64,000 nt of DNA from an uncultured Clostridium sp. (GCA_930989765.1 CAKNNA010000002.1:26000-89999), one strand, 5' to 3'; counted from the stretch's first letter, positions 26,962-37,028 are shown. Numbers and translations are program-made. The notes: generated by a model from the sequence alone, not told the origin.

Positions 26962-29900
26962 TTAAAATTTATCTCTTAATAAGTTTAATATAAATTTAAT
27001 ATATTCTATATCAATAGGTTTCCAATGTAAACCAATAGAATTTAAATTAGACACAGTTCTGTCTAAGGAAAAACTATTTAAATTACTTGCAAGTAAATAT
27101 TCCTTAGTATATTCATTTGTATATTTACCTAAAGCCTGCATAAAATTATCCTCATCAACACATTTAATAGAAATTCCAAGCTCTAAGAGTAATTTCTTAA
27201 AATCAGAAAAAGTAAACATATTAGAATTAGCAATATGATAAATAGTATAGTTTAAATTTTCTTTAAGTAAAGCAAAAACAAAATCAGAGCATTCATCAAC
27301 AGGACTAAGTTCTAAAGGCATAGACATAAAGTCAAATGGAATTATGCCATAATCCACAATAAATTTTAAGGCAGATAAAAATACATTTTGTTTTGCATTT
27401 TTTTGGAATACACCATCTTTAAGTCTAGGCATAATATTACCAACTCTAAAAATATTAGCATTTAAGCCAGATTTTTGTATAGCACATAAAATGTTTTTCT
27501 CAGCTTCAAATTTACTAATTAAATAAGGATTATTATCTAAATTTTGATGTATATATAAACTATCTTCATCAAATATATTTTCATTAATAGCATTTCCCTT
27601 AAAACCAACAATTGAAAGGGTAGAAATATGTGCCAAAGAAATCTTATCAGAACAAAACTTTATAAGATTATCAACACTTTCTACATTATCTTTTCTAATT
27701 TGAGTAGGTTTTACAAAATGGCGAACATTAGCAGCTGAGTTAATAACTGCGGTTACTTCACTTTTTATATGTTCATAAGTAGAAATATCTAATCCTAAAT
27801 ATTCTTTAGTTATATCACCATTTAAAATAGTAACTTTTTCTTTAATTAAATCTATTAAATTAGAATCAGATGAAAAATAAAATTTTATCATTGAAGCTAA
27901 ACGTTTATCACCTGACAAATTAATTTTATTACGTATAACACAATATATTTTTTTTGTATCTTTATTTAAAAGCAAATTTTTCAAAAGATGAATACCCAAA
28001 TATCCAGTAACACCAGTAATTAAAACACATTCTAAAGAAAATGGTTTGGTATCGTTTTTAATTACTGCATCTGAAATATGAGATAAATCTAACTTTAGTA
28101 AAGTTGCAGAATTTTTATTATCAATAAAATAAGCTAAATCCTTAATATTAGAATTATTATAAATATCTTGTATAGTTATTGGATATTGATTTAAGCTACT
28201 ATAAAAACTAGTCAAAGCTAAAGAATCTATGCCTAAATCATCTATAAAATCATCAGTTACAGAAATAGTTTCTAAATTAACAAATTTTTTCAAAATTGAT
28301 AATATATTTTTTTCTGTTTTTGTAGTAGGAGCAACAATAGTGTCCATAGAATGTGAAATATAATCTTTAGCATATTCTAATAATTTTTTTCTGTCAATTT
28401 TACCAGAAGAATTTCTAGGGAAATTTTTTAATTCTATAATCTTTTTAGGTCTCATATAAAAAGATATATTATTATTTATATAATTCTTGACATTGTATAA
28501 ATTAATATTCTTCTCTTTTTTTACAATAAAAAGTACAATAATTTTTGTATTTTTAAATGGTACAGCAATTGGATAAGTATCAAAATTATCTCCAAGTAAA
28601 TTTTGAATTTTATTTTCTACCTCATTTAATGCAACAAGATAGCCACCATTTACTTTAACAACATCATCATCTCTTCCTAAAAATTCAATTTCACCATTAA
28701 AGTTAATTTTTGCTAAATCGCCAGTCCTATAAGCATGAACATCTTTATTAACAAAAGGATGAAAAATTCGAACAAATTTTTTAGTTGTCTGTTCAGGTAA
28801 ATTCAAATAACCTTTTGCAATATTTGTTATAGAATTATCATCTTCGTATATTATAAGCTCACCTTTAACATTAGGAGGCAATATTTCAAAATTTGAATTT
28901 ACAACAGCAAGCCTAGCACCATAAATTGGTCTACCTATAGAAGTATAATTATTAGAAACTTCATTAGTAGTAATCATCTTACAAGTTGTAAACATAGTAG
29001 CCTCTGTAGGACCATATAAATTCAAAATTTTTAAATTAGGGTAAGCATTAAGTAAACTAGAAATAGTATTTGGCTTTAATGTTTCTCCTCCAGAACCTAA
29101 AATACGCAAACTAGATAAATTTGCTATACCACGCATATTTTCTAAAGCTATATGTTCAAGCCATTTTGGAATTAAAAATGAGCGAGTTACTTTATGTTTT
29201 TCTATTATTTCTAATACTTTCATTGGATTTAATTCATCATGTTTTTCAACTAAAACAAGTTTTCCACCAAAAAGTAAAGCAGTATATATATCAATTCCAG
29301 AAGCATCAAATGAATATTTTAATAAAGACATTGATACATCTTGAGAACTTGCATGAAGAATAGGGTCTTTACTAATAGAATACATTAATGAACATATATT
29401 TTTATGCATTACCATAGTACCCTTTGGGTTTCCAGTTGAGCCAGAAGTATAAATTATATAAGCTACATCTTCTGGTAAAATATTTATAGCAGTATTAATT
29501 GTTTCTGACAAATTAATAACATCTAAATTATAAATTGGAATAGAAACATCTATACAAGTACTAACACTAGAATTTGTCAAAATACAAAAAGGGTTACAAT
29601 CTGATAATATATATTTAATTCTGCTTTCATTTTCATCAGGTAATATTGGAACATAACATCCACCAGCCTGCATTACAGCAAACATAGATACTATCATATC
29701 AATACTTTTATCAAAGAACAAAGCAACAGGAGAGCCTTTTTTAATGCCTTTTTGTATCAAGAAATTAGCAAGCCTATTAATTTTTTTTGCTAAGTCTTCA
29801 TAAGTAATGGAATTATTACCACAAACAATTGCCGTATTATCAGGAAATTTGCAAGCCATTTTAGAAAACATATCTATAACAGAAAAATTGCAATTTGGTA

Positions 29901-31227
29901 AAGTACCAAAATTAAACAAATTATTAAAATAAGGCTTAACAAATTCTGGCAATAAATTTAATTGTTTTAAAGCTACTGTTCCAGATAAAACTTGATTAAT
30001 TATATGAAAAATTATTTCATTCATTTGAATTATATCCTCTTTTGAAAAACAAGAAGTCCAATAATCATAAGAAAGTAATCTTTCATGATTTGGAAGAGTT
30101 AGATGAATAGTAAGAGGATTATTTTGTGTATTTAAAAAATACCAACAAAAATCTCCGGTGTCACCATTTGGCATTTTATATTCTAGTTCATTCACTTGGT
30201 ATGAAAATCCTATTTCATACAAATTTGAATTATCATTTGAAGAATTATTATAAAAAGATTGTATTTTATGATAAGGAAAGTGACAATGTTTATAAATAGA
30301 AAAATTAGAAGATGCAATATTCTTACATAATTCTACAAAGCTAGAACACTCTGCTACATTAATATTTAATGGAAGAGTAGAGACAAAAAGACCAGCACAC
30401 TCCATTTCTCCATATTTTTTTTGACGATTTAAAAAAGGAGTGCCAAAAACTAAAGAATCCCTACTATATATCTTAGAAAAATATATAGCAAAAATTGCTA
30501 AAAAGAAAGTATATTCTGTTATCCCATTAGAGTTACAGAAAGTATCTATTCCAGCAGAAATATTTTTTGGAATAGAAAAATTTAATCTATTTGAATTTTT
30601 ATTAAAAACATTATATGAAGAAAAAATTTTATTTGAATTTATGTAAGAAACATAATCTTCCCAAAATTTAGAGTCAAGCATATAATGTTTACTATTTAAA
30701 TAATCATGTTCACGGTTAATAAAATCTAAATATGCAGGTTTAGTATAATTATCTAAAGATTCACCATTTAGTAATTTAGTATAAATCTCTTTTATTTGTT
30801 CTGATACCTTAGTCATACTCCAACCATCTGCGATTATATGGTGAGTTTTATAAAAGATATATGTATATTTTGGAGTCAGTACAATTGAAAAAGAAACTAA
30901 TAAATCAAATGATAAAGGTAATCTTTTATAATATTCTACATATTCTGAAATATCTTCTGAGTCAAATTTTTTAACCTCAAAAGTTCTTTCTGGAATTTCA
31001 GAATAATATTGGAAAAAATCAGAGCCTTTTTTTTCAAAGTGCAATTTAAAAACATCATTTTTTTGAAGAATAATGTTTAAAGTTTTTTGTAATAAATCAG
31101 TGTCTAAGTTACCTTTTAATCTTAAAGTTGCAAAAATATGAGTTACTGCTTCATTTTCAGAGCTTACATTTTGTAATTCTATAATATTCTTTTGTGGATT
31201 TGTTAAATTATAAAGAACCTTTTTCAT
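26962..31227 (-). CDS. Single-module non-ribosomal peptide synthetase C-A-T-R
   Basis: 1421 residues, four domains. Condensation about 1-430 with intact YKTHHIIADGWSM (HHxxxDG). Adenylation about 450-960 with AYIIYTSGSTGNPKGT, YSFDASGIDIY and NLYGPTEATMF, RTGDLAKI. Thiolation about 1000-1065 with the phosphopantetheine Ser in DDLGIDSLAL. Terminal thioester reductase about 1085-1421 with VLITGVTGYLGIHLL and the Tyr/Lys pair in PYLISKFEAEK. A C-first single module ending in R should join an acyl (or peptidyl) donor to one amino acid and release it as an aldehyde or alcohol. The amino acid is not predicted here. No phosphopantetheinyl transferase in the window. Divergent from an acyl-CoA ligase gene. 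Confidence 0.92.
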   Translation of the reverse strand: MKKVLYNLTNPQKNIIELQNVSSENEAVTHIFATLRLKGNLDTDLLQKTLNIILQKNDVFKLHFEKKGSDFFQYYSEIPERTFEVKKFDSEDISEYVEYYKRLPLSFDLLVSFSIVLTPKYTYIFYKTHHIIADGWSMTKVSEQIKEIYTKLLNGESLDNYTKPAYLDFINREHDYLNSKHYMLDSKFWEDYVSYINSNKIFSSYNVFNKNSNRLNFSIPKNISAGIDTFCNSNGITEYTFFLAIFAIYFSKIYSRDSLVFGTPFLNRQKKYGEMECAGLFVSTLPLNINVAECSSFVELCKNIASSNFSIYKHCHFPYHKIQSFYNNSSNDNSNLYEIGFSYQVNELEYKMPNGDTGDFCWYFLNTQNNPLTIHLTLPNHERLLSYDYWTSCFSKEDIIQMNEIIFHIINQVLSGTVALKQLNLLPEFVKPYFNNLFNFGTLPNCNFSVIDMFSKMACKFPDNTAIVCGNNSITYEDLAKKINRLANFLIQKGIKKGSPVALFFDKSIDMIVSMFAVMQAGGCYVPILPDENESRIKYILSDCNPFCILTNSSVSTCIDVSIPIYNLDVINLSETINTAINILPEDVAYIIYTSGSTGNPKGTMVMHKNICSLMYSISKDPILHASSQDVSMSLLKYSFDASGIDIYTALLFGGKLVLVEKHDELNPMKVLEIIEKHKVTRSFLIPKWLEHIALENMRGIANLSSLRILGSGGETLKPNTISSLLNAYPNLKILNLYGPTEATMFTTCKMITTNEVSNNYTSIGRPIYGARLAVVNSNFEILPPNVKGELIIYEDDNSITNIAKGYLNLPEQTTKKFVRIFHPFVNKDVHAYRTGDLAKINFNGEIEFLGRDDDVVKVNGGYLVALNEVENKIQNLLGDNFDTYPIAVPFKNTKIIVLFIVKKEKNINLYNVKNYINNNISFYMRPKKIIELKNFPRNSSGKIDRKKLLEYAKDYISHSMDTIVAPTTKTEKNILSILKKFVNLETISVTDDFIDDLGIDSLALTSFYSSLNQYPITIQDIYNNSNIKDLAYFIDNKNSATLLKLDLSHISDAVIKNDTKPFSLECVLITGVTGYLGIHLLKNLLLNKDTKKIYCVIRNKINLSGDKRLASMIKFYFSSDSNLIDLIKEKVTILNGDITKEYLGLDISTYEHIKSEVTAVINSAANVRHFVKPTQIRKDNVESVDNLIKFCSDKISLAHISTLSIVGFKGNAINENIFDEDSLYIHQNLDNNPYLISKFEAEKNILCAIQKSGLNANIFRVGNIMPRLKDGVFQKNAKQNVFLSALKFIVDYGIIPFDFMSMPLELSPVDECSDFVFALLKENLNYTIYHIANSNMFTFSDFKKLLLELGISIKCVDEDNFMQALGKYTNEYTKEYLLASNLNSFSLDRTVSNLNSIGLHWKPIDIEYIKFILNLLRDKF

Positions 31228-31506
31228 GTTTTTTACCTCTCTAGATTAAAATTTTATTAAAAATATTATACATTGTAAATAAGAAAAAATCAATTTTTTT
31301 AGGGAAAAATAAAAAAATTTGGAAATCTTTGTTGTAAATTGGAAGTTAATATTATAAAATAGGAAAAAAAGGTTACTATTTAAGCCAAAACAGATTATTA
31401 AAATTAAGTAAAGACTATAACTTAGAAAATAAAAAAACATTTTATATATTTCATATTTGCCAAAAAAAGTTTAAATGGTAACCAAAAAAAGAAAGAAGGA
31501 AAAAAG
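31228..31506. other. Divergent intergenic region
   Basis: About 280 bases of T/A-rich sequence between the NRPS gene and the acyl-CoA ligase gene. It must carry both promoters; no clear -35/-10 pair or operator stands out. Confidence 0.4.
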
Positions 31507-33258
31507 ATGGCAAAAAATGAAAATAGAAAAGTTTATGAATCAAGAAAAGTTAAAAACTACAGAGAACTTGTAGAATACTCATGTAAAGAATATGCAAACA
31601 ATATTGCATATAAATACAAAAAAGACTATACTGCAAAAAAAGTAGAATACATAGAAAAAACATACAAACAAACAGGAGAAGATATTAAATTTTTAAGTAC
31701 AGCATTACTTAATTTAGGGTTAGAAAACAAAAAAATAGCACTAATAGGAAATAATAGATATGAATGGTGCATAAGCTATTTTGCAATTACTTGTGGAAAT
31801 ATGGTAGTTGTACCTTTAGATAAAGCATTACCAGAAAACGAGATAGAAAATTTGCTAAAAAGAAGCGGAGCAGAAGCAATAATATGTGATAAAAAATACA
31901 TACCAGAAATAATAAAATCAAAAGAAAATAATATAAAAATTATAATAAGTATGGACAACATAGAAAACAAAAACGAAGCTAAAACAAAAGATAACAATAA
32001 AACAATATATGAAATTGAAAAATTACTAAAAAAAGGAAAAGAGCTAATAGAAAACAAAGACACTAAATATGAAAATATAAAAATAGATGAAGAAAAAATG
32101 TCAATCTTGCTATTCACATCAGGAACAACTAATGTACCAAAAGCTGTAATGTTATCACAAAAAAATATATGTTCAAACATAAATGACATAGCATGTTGGG
32201 TAAAATTATACAAAACAGATACATTACTATCATTCCTACCAATACACCACACATTCGAATGTACAATAACATTTCTATATGGATTTTATAGTGGATGTCA
32301 AATAGCATTTTGTGATGGACTAAAACACATACAAAAAAATCTAATAGAATACAAAGTATCAGTATTTGTTGCAGTACCATTAGTATTAGAAACAATGTAT
32401 AAAAAAATATTAAAAACAATAGACGAAAAAGGCAAAACAAAACTAATAGAAAAAATGATAAAAATATCAAGTACATTATTAAAATGCAAAATAGACTTAA
32501 GAAAAATAATATTCAAACAAATACTAGAAAATTTTGGAGGACACTTAAGAGTAGTACTATATGGTGCAGCACCAATGAATAAAGAAACAATAATAGGATT
32601 CAATCATTTTGGAATAGATTTAGTACAAGGATATGGCCTAACAGAAACATCACCAGTAATATCAGCAGAAACAGACAAAGAAAAAAGACCAGGCTCAGTC
32701 GGCCTTGCACTACCAAGCTTAGAAGTGAAAATAGAAAATCCAGACGAAAAAGGAGAAGGAGAAATAACAGTAAAAGGACCAAGTGTAATGATGGGATATT
32801 ACCAAAATGAAGAAGAAACAAAAAAAGCATTAAAAAACGGATGGTTTAAAACAGGAGACTACGGATATATAGATAAAGAAGGATTTATATATATAACAGG
32901 TAGAAAAAAAGACATAATAGTTCTAAGAAACGGAAAAAACATATACCCACAAGAAATAGAATTCTTAATAAACAAAATTCCATATATAGAAGAATCACTA
33001 GTATATTCAAGAGACAAAAGCAATACAGATACAATGTTATGTGCAAAAATAGTATATAATCAAGAAGAAATAGAAAAAGTATTTGGAAAACAAGAAGAAT
33101 CAGTATATAAAGAAAAAATATGGGAAGAAATAAAAAACATAAACAAAGAATTGCCAGTATATAAACATATAAAAAACATAACAATAACAAAAGAGCCATT
33201 AATAAAAACCACAACACAAAAAGTAAAAAGATATGAAGAACTAAAAATGGTAAAATAA
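31507..33258 (+). CDS. AMP-binding long-chain acyl-CoA synthetase
   Basis: 583 residues of the ANL family: ILLFTSGTTNVPKAVMLS (ATP loop), LVQGYGLTETSPVIS, WFKTGDYGYID, GRKKDIIVLRNGKNIYPQEIE (hinge and C-domain), and a C-terminal catalytic-Lys region (TTTQKVKRYEEL). Activates a fatty acid as acyl-AMP/acyl-CoA in the cytoplasm or at the membrane. It stands back to back with the NRPS, whose first C domain needs an acyl donor, so it may supply it; it could equally serve general lipid metabolism. ATG behind GAAGGAAAAA. Confidence 0.88.
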   Translation: MAKNENRKVYESRKVKNYRELVEYSCKEYANNIAYKYKKDYTAKKVEYIEKTYKQTGEDIKFLSTALLNLGLENKKIALIGNNRYEWCISYFAITCGNMVVVPLDKALPENEIENLLKRSGAEAIICDKKYIPEIIKSKENNIKIIISMDNIENKNEAKTKDNNKTIYEIEKLLKKGKELIENKDTKYENIKIDEEKMSILLFTSGTTNVPKAVMLSQKNICSNINDIACWVKLYKTDTLLSFLPIHHTFECTITFLYGFYSGCQIAFCDGLKHIQKNLIEYKVSVFVAVPLVLETMYKKILKTIDEKGKTKLIEKMIKISSTLLKCKIDLRKIIFKQILENFGGHLRVVLYGAAPMNKETIIGFNHFGIDLVQGYGLTETSPVISAETDKEKRPGSVGLALPSLEVKIENPDEKGEGEITVKGPSVMMGYYQNEEETKKALKNGWFKTGDYGYIDKEGFIYITGRKKDIIVLRNGKNIYPQEIEFLINKIPYIEESLVYSRDKSNTDTMLCAKIVYNQEEIEKVFGKQEESVYKEKIWEEIKNINKELPVYKHIKNITITKEPLIKTTTQKVKRYEELKMVK

Positions 33259-33286
33259 AGAGCCATAGTTGCCAATGGTTGTCAAT

Positions 33287-33503
33287 GGTTGCCAATGGGG
33301 ACGGAGATAAATGGCAATATTTGGGGTGAACTTTGGGGACGTTCCTTAAAGTTCATTTTCTTGCATATCCCAAGATAGTAGTTAACTTAGAAATTGCTAT
33401 TTTGGCCAGTTGATCTGGAAATATACGCAAAAAATGAACTTTAAGGAACATCCCCAAAGTTCACCCCAAATATTGCCATTTATCTCCGTCCCCATTGGCA
33501 ACC
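33287..33503. repeat. Foldback element with 73-bp inverted repeats
   Basis: 33287-33359 and 33431-33503 are reverse complements with one mismatch, around a 71-base loop. Arms contain ttgccaatggggacggagataaatggcaa and gaactttggggacgttccttaaagttc; single arms of these recur at 35.65 and 40.59 kb. No ORF inside. Extra gccaatggttgtcaatgg units precede it. Confidence 0.88.
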
Positions 33504-33604
33504 TTTGGAACTTTTTTACAGTTTTACGTTTGTATTAAAAAATTCTCACATATGCAGTTTAAAAAAAGAAAATAATGTAAATAATAAAACAAGAGGTGTT
33601 TATT

Positions 33605-34741
33605 TTGAAAAGAAGAAAATATCAGAAAAAAAATTACTTAAAAAGAGTAATAATTGGGTTTATAATAGCAGTAATTATATGGATTTTAGCAATATATTTA
33701 TACATAACATATCAAAATATAGAAATAAATAATAATAATTATCAAACCGAAAAACTACAATCCACAGAAAGTAAACAAACTGTGGAAAATGTAAAAGAAA
33801 ACAGCACCAAAATTGCAGATACTTTAGAAAAAGTACAAGAAAGTGTTGTTGGAATATCAAAACTAAAAAATGTAGGTGGCTCAATATTTTCATCAAGTGA
33901 TGAAGAAGAATTAGGTCTTGGAACAGGAGTAATTGTAAGTGAAAACGGATATATATTAAGTAATGAACATGTAACAGGTGAAAAATATAGTAGATGTTAT
34001 ATAACTTTAGAAAATGGAAAAAATTATAATGGAACAGTCGTGTGGAGTGATTCTAGCCTAGATTTGTCAATAACAAAAATAGAAGCAAATAATTTAGTAG
34101 CAATATTACTTGGAGATTCAAGCAAAATAAGAGTTGGAGAAACAGTATATGCAATAGGAAACCCTATAGGATTCGAATTCAGAAGGACAGTAACATCAGG
34201 AATAATAAGTGCAAAAAATAGAAGTATAAAGATAGAAGAAAATAATTCACAAAGTTATATGTCAGACTTAATACAAACAGATGCTACAATAAACCCCGGA
34301 AATAGTGGAGGACCATTAATAAATCCAGATGGAGAAGTAATAGGAATAAACACAGTAAAAATATCTTCAGCAGAAGGAATAGGTTTTGCAATACCAATAA
34401 ATGTAGTAAAAAATGTAATAGAAAGTTTTAAAAATGAAGGAAGTTTTGATCAAGCAACACTTGGAGTATTTGCATATGACAAAGATGTAATAAAATATTT
34501 AGACTCTAATCTAAATTTTGATGAAGGAATTTACATTGCAGAAATAAACAAAAATAGTCCAGCAGAAAAAGCAGAATTAAAAGTAGCAGATATAATTTTG
34601 AGCATAGATAATATAAGTTTAACAACTATGAACGAATTAAGGGAATATATATATAGTAAAAAACCAGGAGATACTGTGACTTTAAAGATAAAAAGAGGAA
34701 AGATAAACAGAGAAAAAAATGTAACACTTGCAAGAAAGTAA
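33605..34741 (+). CDS. htrA: HtrA/DegP-like membrane serine protease
   Basis: 378 residues. One N-terminal membrane helix (VIIGFIIAVIIWILAIYLYI), a linker, then a trypsin-like domain with His in YILSNEHVTG, Asp in SSLDLSITKI and Ser in TINPGNSGGPLI, followed by a PDZ domain (EGIYIAEINKNSPAEKAELKVADIILSIDN). Degrades or refolds damaged envelope proteins. I prefer the TTG at 33605 behind AGAGGTG to the track's GTG. Own terminator downstream. Confidence 0.93.
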   Translation: MKRRKYQKKNYLKRVIIGFIIAVIIWILAIYLYITYQNIEINNNNYQTEKLQSTESKQTVENVKENSTKIADTLEKVQESVVGISKLKNVGGSIFSSSDEEELGLGTGVIVSENGYILSNEHVTGEKYSRCYITLENGKNYNGTVVWSDSSLDLSITKIEANNLVAILLGDSSKIRVGETVYAIGNPIGFEFRRTVTSGIISAKNRSIKIEENNSQSYMSDLIQTDATINPGNSGGPLINPDGEVIGINTVKISSAEGIGFAIPINVVKNVIESFKNEGSFDQATLGVFAYDKDVIKYLDSNLNFDEGIYIAEINKNSPAEKAELKVADIILSIDNISLTTMNELREYIYSKKPGDTVTLKIKRGKINREKNVTLARK

Positions 34742-34758
34742 ATCATTAACAATAAAAA

Positions 34759-34800
34759 GAAGATGTACAAAAATGATAAAAAATTTTAGTACATCTTTTA
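34759..34800 (+). terminator. Terminator after htrA
   Basis: Stem aagatgtac / gtacatctttta around a 20-base loop, followed by T-rich sequence. Confidence 0.65.
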
Positions 34801-34890
34801 TAATTATAATATTTAACTTCACAATTAGAAAATAAATATTATTAGAAACTAGGATTTTAAATCAATAAAAAAGCCCAAAAACCAAATCAT

Positions 34891-35571
34891 TCAAAATTGT
34901 CCATATTTTCTTAAAGTTTCTCTGCTTATATTTAATATTTTTTCCATACTTCTATAAGATACATTAAAATGTCTTAAGTATTTTACAATAATACTTAATT
35001 CATGTTTATTTTTTAGTAAATTTTCTATATTGATATTATTTACATTTATATAATTTTTTATAATCTCATCATTAGTTTCATTATCTACATCTATAAAAAT
35101 ATCTTCTGTTTGAATATTATCTGGCATATATTGTCGATTTTCAAGATAATTTGAAAACTTATAGTCCTCACGTTTTAAACAAATTCCAGCCTTCACAGGA
35201 TTATTATAAATATAATTCATACAAGAATAAAATTGTTTTTCTGTATAAATTCCTTCACTTTTATATCGATCTCTAAATAAATATCCTACTCTATCATATT
35301 TTCTATTATAGTACTTTGCATATTTAGTATTTAACCTTTGCATGAATTTACTCAAAATTTGCGTATTGTTAGTATGTATAAGTAAATGGGCATGATTATT
35401 CATAATACAATATGCTATAACATTGACATCTAGAATTTGTTCTAATTCTTTAATTTTATTGATATAATAAATAATATCGATTTCGTAATTAAAAATATAA
35501 CTTTTATTTAGCCCTTGAACCATAATATGAAAAAAAGGTGTTTTATTAATATTCCTAGGGGACCTTGACAT
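34891..35571 (-). CDS. REP-associated (Y1/HUH) transposase-like protein
   Basis: 226 residues of the RAYT/TnpA_REP group: N-terminal PRNINKTPFFHIMVQGLN, the HUH motif in YCIMNNHAHLLIH, then the catalytic-Tyr helix region RLNTKYAKYYNRKYDRVGYLFRDRYKS and MNYIYNNPVKAGI. The C-terminal ~70 residues look like a helix-turn-helix (YRSMEKILNISRETLRK). Such single-strand endonucleases move or maintain small palindromic repeats. GGGGAC-type palindromes lie right beside it (35.65 kb) and throughout the window. ATG behind AGGAGAG. Confidence 0.88.
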   Translation of the reverse strand: MSRSPRNINKTPFFHIMVQGLNKSYIFNYEIDIIYYINKIKELEQILDVNVIAYCIMNNHAHLLIHTNNTQILSKFMQRLNTKYAKYYNRKYDRVGYLFRDRYKSEGIYTEKQFYSCMNYIYNNPVKAGICLKREDYKFSNYLENRQYMPDNIQTEDIFIDVDNETNDEIIKNYINVNNINIENLLKNKHELSIIVKYLRHFNVSYRSMEKILNISRETLRKYGQF

Positions 35572-35646
35572 AAATCTCTCCTTTACTAAATTTTCCCCTT
35601 ATCTATAATAACACATCTTTTTTTGTTTTTAAAGGTTTTTTAAAAA

Positions 35647-35675
35647 ATTGCCATTTATCTCCGTCCCCAATGGCA
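35647..35675. repeat. Single copy of the GGGGACGGAG palindrome arm
   Basis: attgccatttatctccgtccccaatggca matches one arm of the 33.3-kb foldback and has its own short attgcca / tggca ends. It lies between the transposase start and a truncated gene. Confidence 0.75.
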
Positions 35676-35815
35676 CAATAAAAACAATAGAAAGTTGTTT
35701 TGCAGATGCAACAAATAATTTAGAAGAAATACTAGTCCACAAAAAGGAAAACGAAATAACAGGAGCACCATGGGGAGCAGTAAAAGGAATGAAAGTTGTA
35801 AAATGGGTTGGATAA
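35673..35815 (+). pseudogene. 3' remnant of a truncated gene
   Basis: An open frame without a start codon encodes about 46 residues (TIKTIESCFADATNNLEEILVHKK... GAPWGAVKGMKVVKWVG) and ends with TAA. Codon use matches neighbouring genes. Its 5' part is missing exactly at the palindrome, which suggests an insertion or deletion there. I cannot identify the family. Confidence 0.5.
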
Positions 35816-35876
35816 AATCAATTCGAAGATAAAAATATGATGACAAAACAAAATATCCAAAATAAATTTAAGAATA

Positions 35877-35916
35877 AAAAAGTAGAAGTTTTAATAAAAA
35901 TAAAACTTCTACTTTT
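35877..35916. terminator. Terminator hairpin
   Basis: aaaagtagaagtttta / taaaacttctactttt perfect 16-bp stem with eight-base loop, placed to end both the remnant gene (+) and the small membrane protein gene (-). Confidence 0.75.
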
Positions 35917-35921
35917 CTTGG

Positions 35922-36284
35922 TTAAACAAAACTTGAATCAAGATTTTGCTTAAATTCTTTCATATTATTGTAATTATTAATCAAAGTATCCATTTGGTTG
36001 ATAATTTTATTGGCTTCTTCAATAGAAGATACATTTTTAAGCTTATAAATTAAATTTTCAAAATAATCTAAAAGCTCATATTCTCCCTCAGAAGTAAACT
36101 CAAGCCTCCAATATGAAAAACTTTCGCCTAAAGATAAAGCTTGGGTAAAATTAGAAACATTAGCACTTTCTAAATTGTGCGTATATGAAAGAACATTGCG
36201 AGTTAAAAAAAATAAACTTATCAATAAAAAAATGCTAATAATAATAAAAAAAGAAAACCGACAAGTATTTTTTTCTTTCTCCAT
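35922..36284 (-). CDS. Small single-pass membrane protein
   Basis: 120 residues from the ATG at 36284, which follows AGAAAGGTTGG; the track's extra 29 residues are unlikely. One N-terminal membrane helix (FFIIISIFLLISLFFLTRNVL) and a helical extracytoplasmic domain of about 85 residues (ALSLGESFSYWRLEFTSEGEYELLDYFENLIYKLKNVSSIEEANKII). No family recognised. Confidence 0.72.
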   Translation of the reverse strand: MEKEKNTCRFSFFIIISIFLLISLFFLTRNVLSYTHNLESANVSNFTQALSLGESFSYWRLEFTSEGEYELLDYFENLIYKLKNVSSIEEANKIINQMDTLINNYNNMKEFKQNLDSSFV

Positions 36285-36431
36285 ACAAACCAACCTTTCT
36301 ATATTTAATAACAAAATTATAGCATGATAAAATTTAAAAGTCAACATAATGCATAATATAATCATTGTCATTTTGATCCATTACTAACAATTGCTGTTCA
36401 GTTAAGAAAAATATTTGCTGCTTACTATTTT

Positions 36432-36476
36432 GGCTATTCTATTAAATTAAAATTTCTTAATTTAAATAGAATAGCC
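36432..36476. repeat. Hairpin repeat
   Basis: ggctattctatt... and ...aatagaatagcc form a stem with a slipped AT-rich centre (ttaaatt/aatttaa). It lies upstream of the XRE regulator gene in an otherwise empty 290-base gap. Confidence 0.6.
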
Positions 36477-36513
36477 ATCCCCAACAATGACAATTCAAAT
36501 AAATAAAAAAGTA

Positions 36514-36543
36514 TTGACAAATTTAACTAATAAGTGCTATATT
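36514..36543 (+). promoter_or_regulatory. Promoter for the XRE regulator
   Basis: TTGACA, 18-base spacer, TATATT, about 20 bases before AAAGGGTGAT. Confidence 0.65.
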
Positions 36544-36572
36544 AACTACAAAGAAAAAGAAAGGGTGATAAT

Positions 36573-36896
36573 ATGGTACTTGATTATAAAGCTATTGGCA
36601 AAAGAATAAAATTAGTTAGAAATGATAAAAATATTTCCAAAAACGATATTGCAAAACAATTAAAAATAACAGAAAATGATTTAAACAAAATAGAACAAGG
36701 AAACATAGAAATCAATCTAGTAAACATAGTTAAACTTTCAGAAATTTTAGATATTAGCATTGACTATTTAGTAAAAGGAATAGAAAAAAAAGAAAACTTA
36801 AAAAAAGAATTTGAAAAAATATTAGATAAATGTACAAAAAAACAAGAAGAATTCATACTTGAAATTGCAGAGTTAACTACACAAATGAACTTATAA
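36573..36896 (+). CDS. XRE-family transcription regulator
   Basis: 107 residues. N-terminal Cro/CI helix-turn-helix (IGKRIKLVRNDKNISKNDIAKQLKITENDLNKIEQGNIEI... LSEILDISIDYLVKGI), then a ~35-residue charged helix likely used for dimerisation. Target unknown; it may regulate itself or the following smc gene, which begins 132 bases later. Confidence 0.88.
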   Translation: MVLDYKAIGKRIKLVRNDKNISKNDIAKQLKITENDLNKIEQGNIEINLVNIVKLSEILDISIDYLVKGIEKKENLKKEFEKILDKCTKKQEEFILEIAELTTQMNL

Positions 36897-37028
36897 TTCA
36901 CTAATTAATAAAATTATAATAAAAAATTTTTATCACAAGTAAAAAAATTTATAACTTTACAAAAAATAAAAAATATTATAAAATCACTAAAAATAGTAAC
37001 AAAACAAAAACAATAATAGGTGATATAA

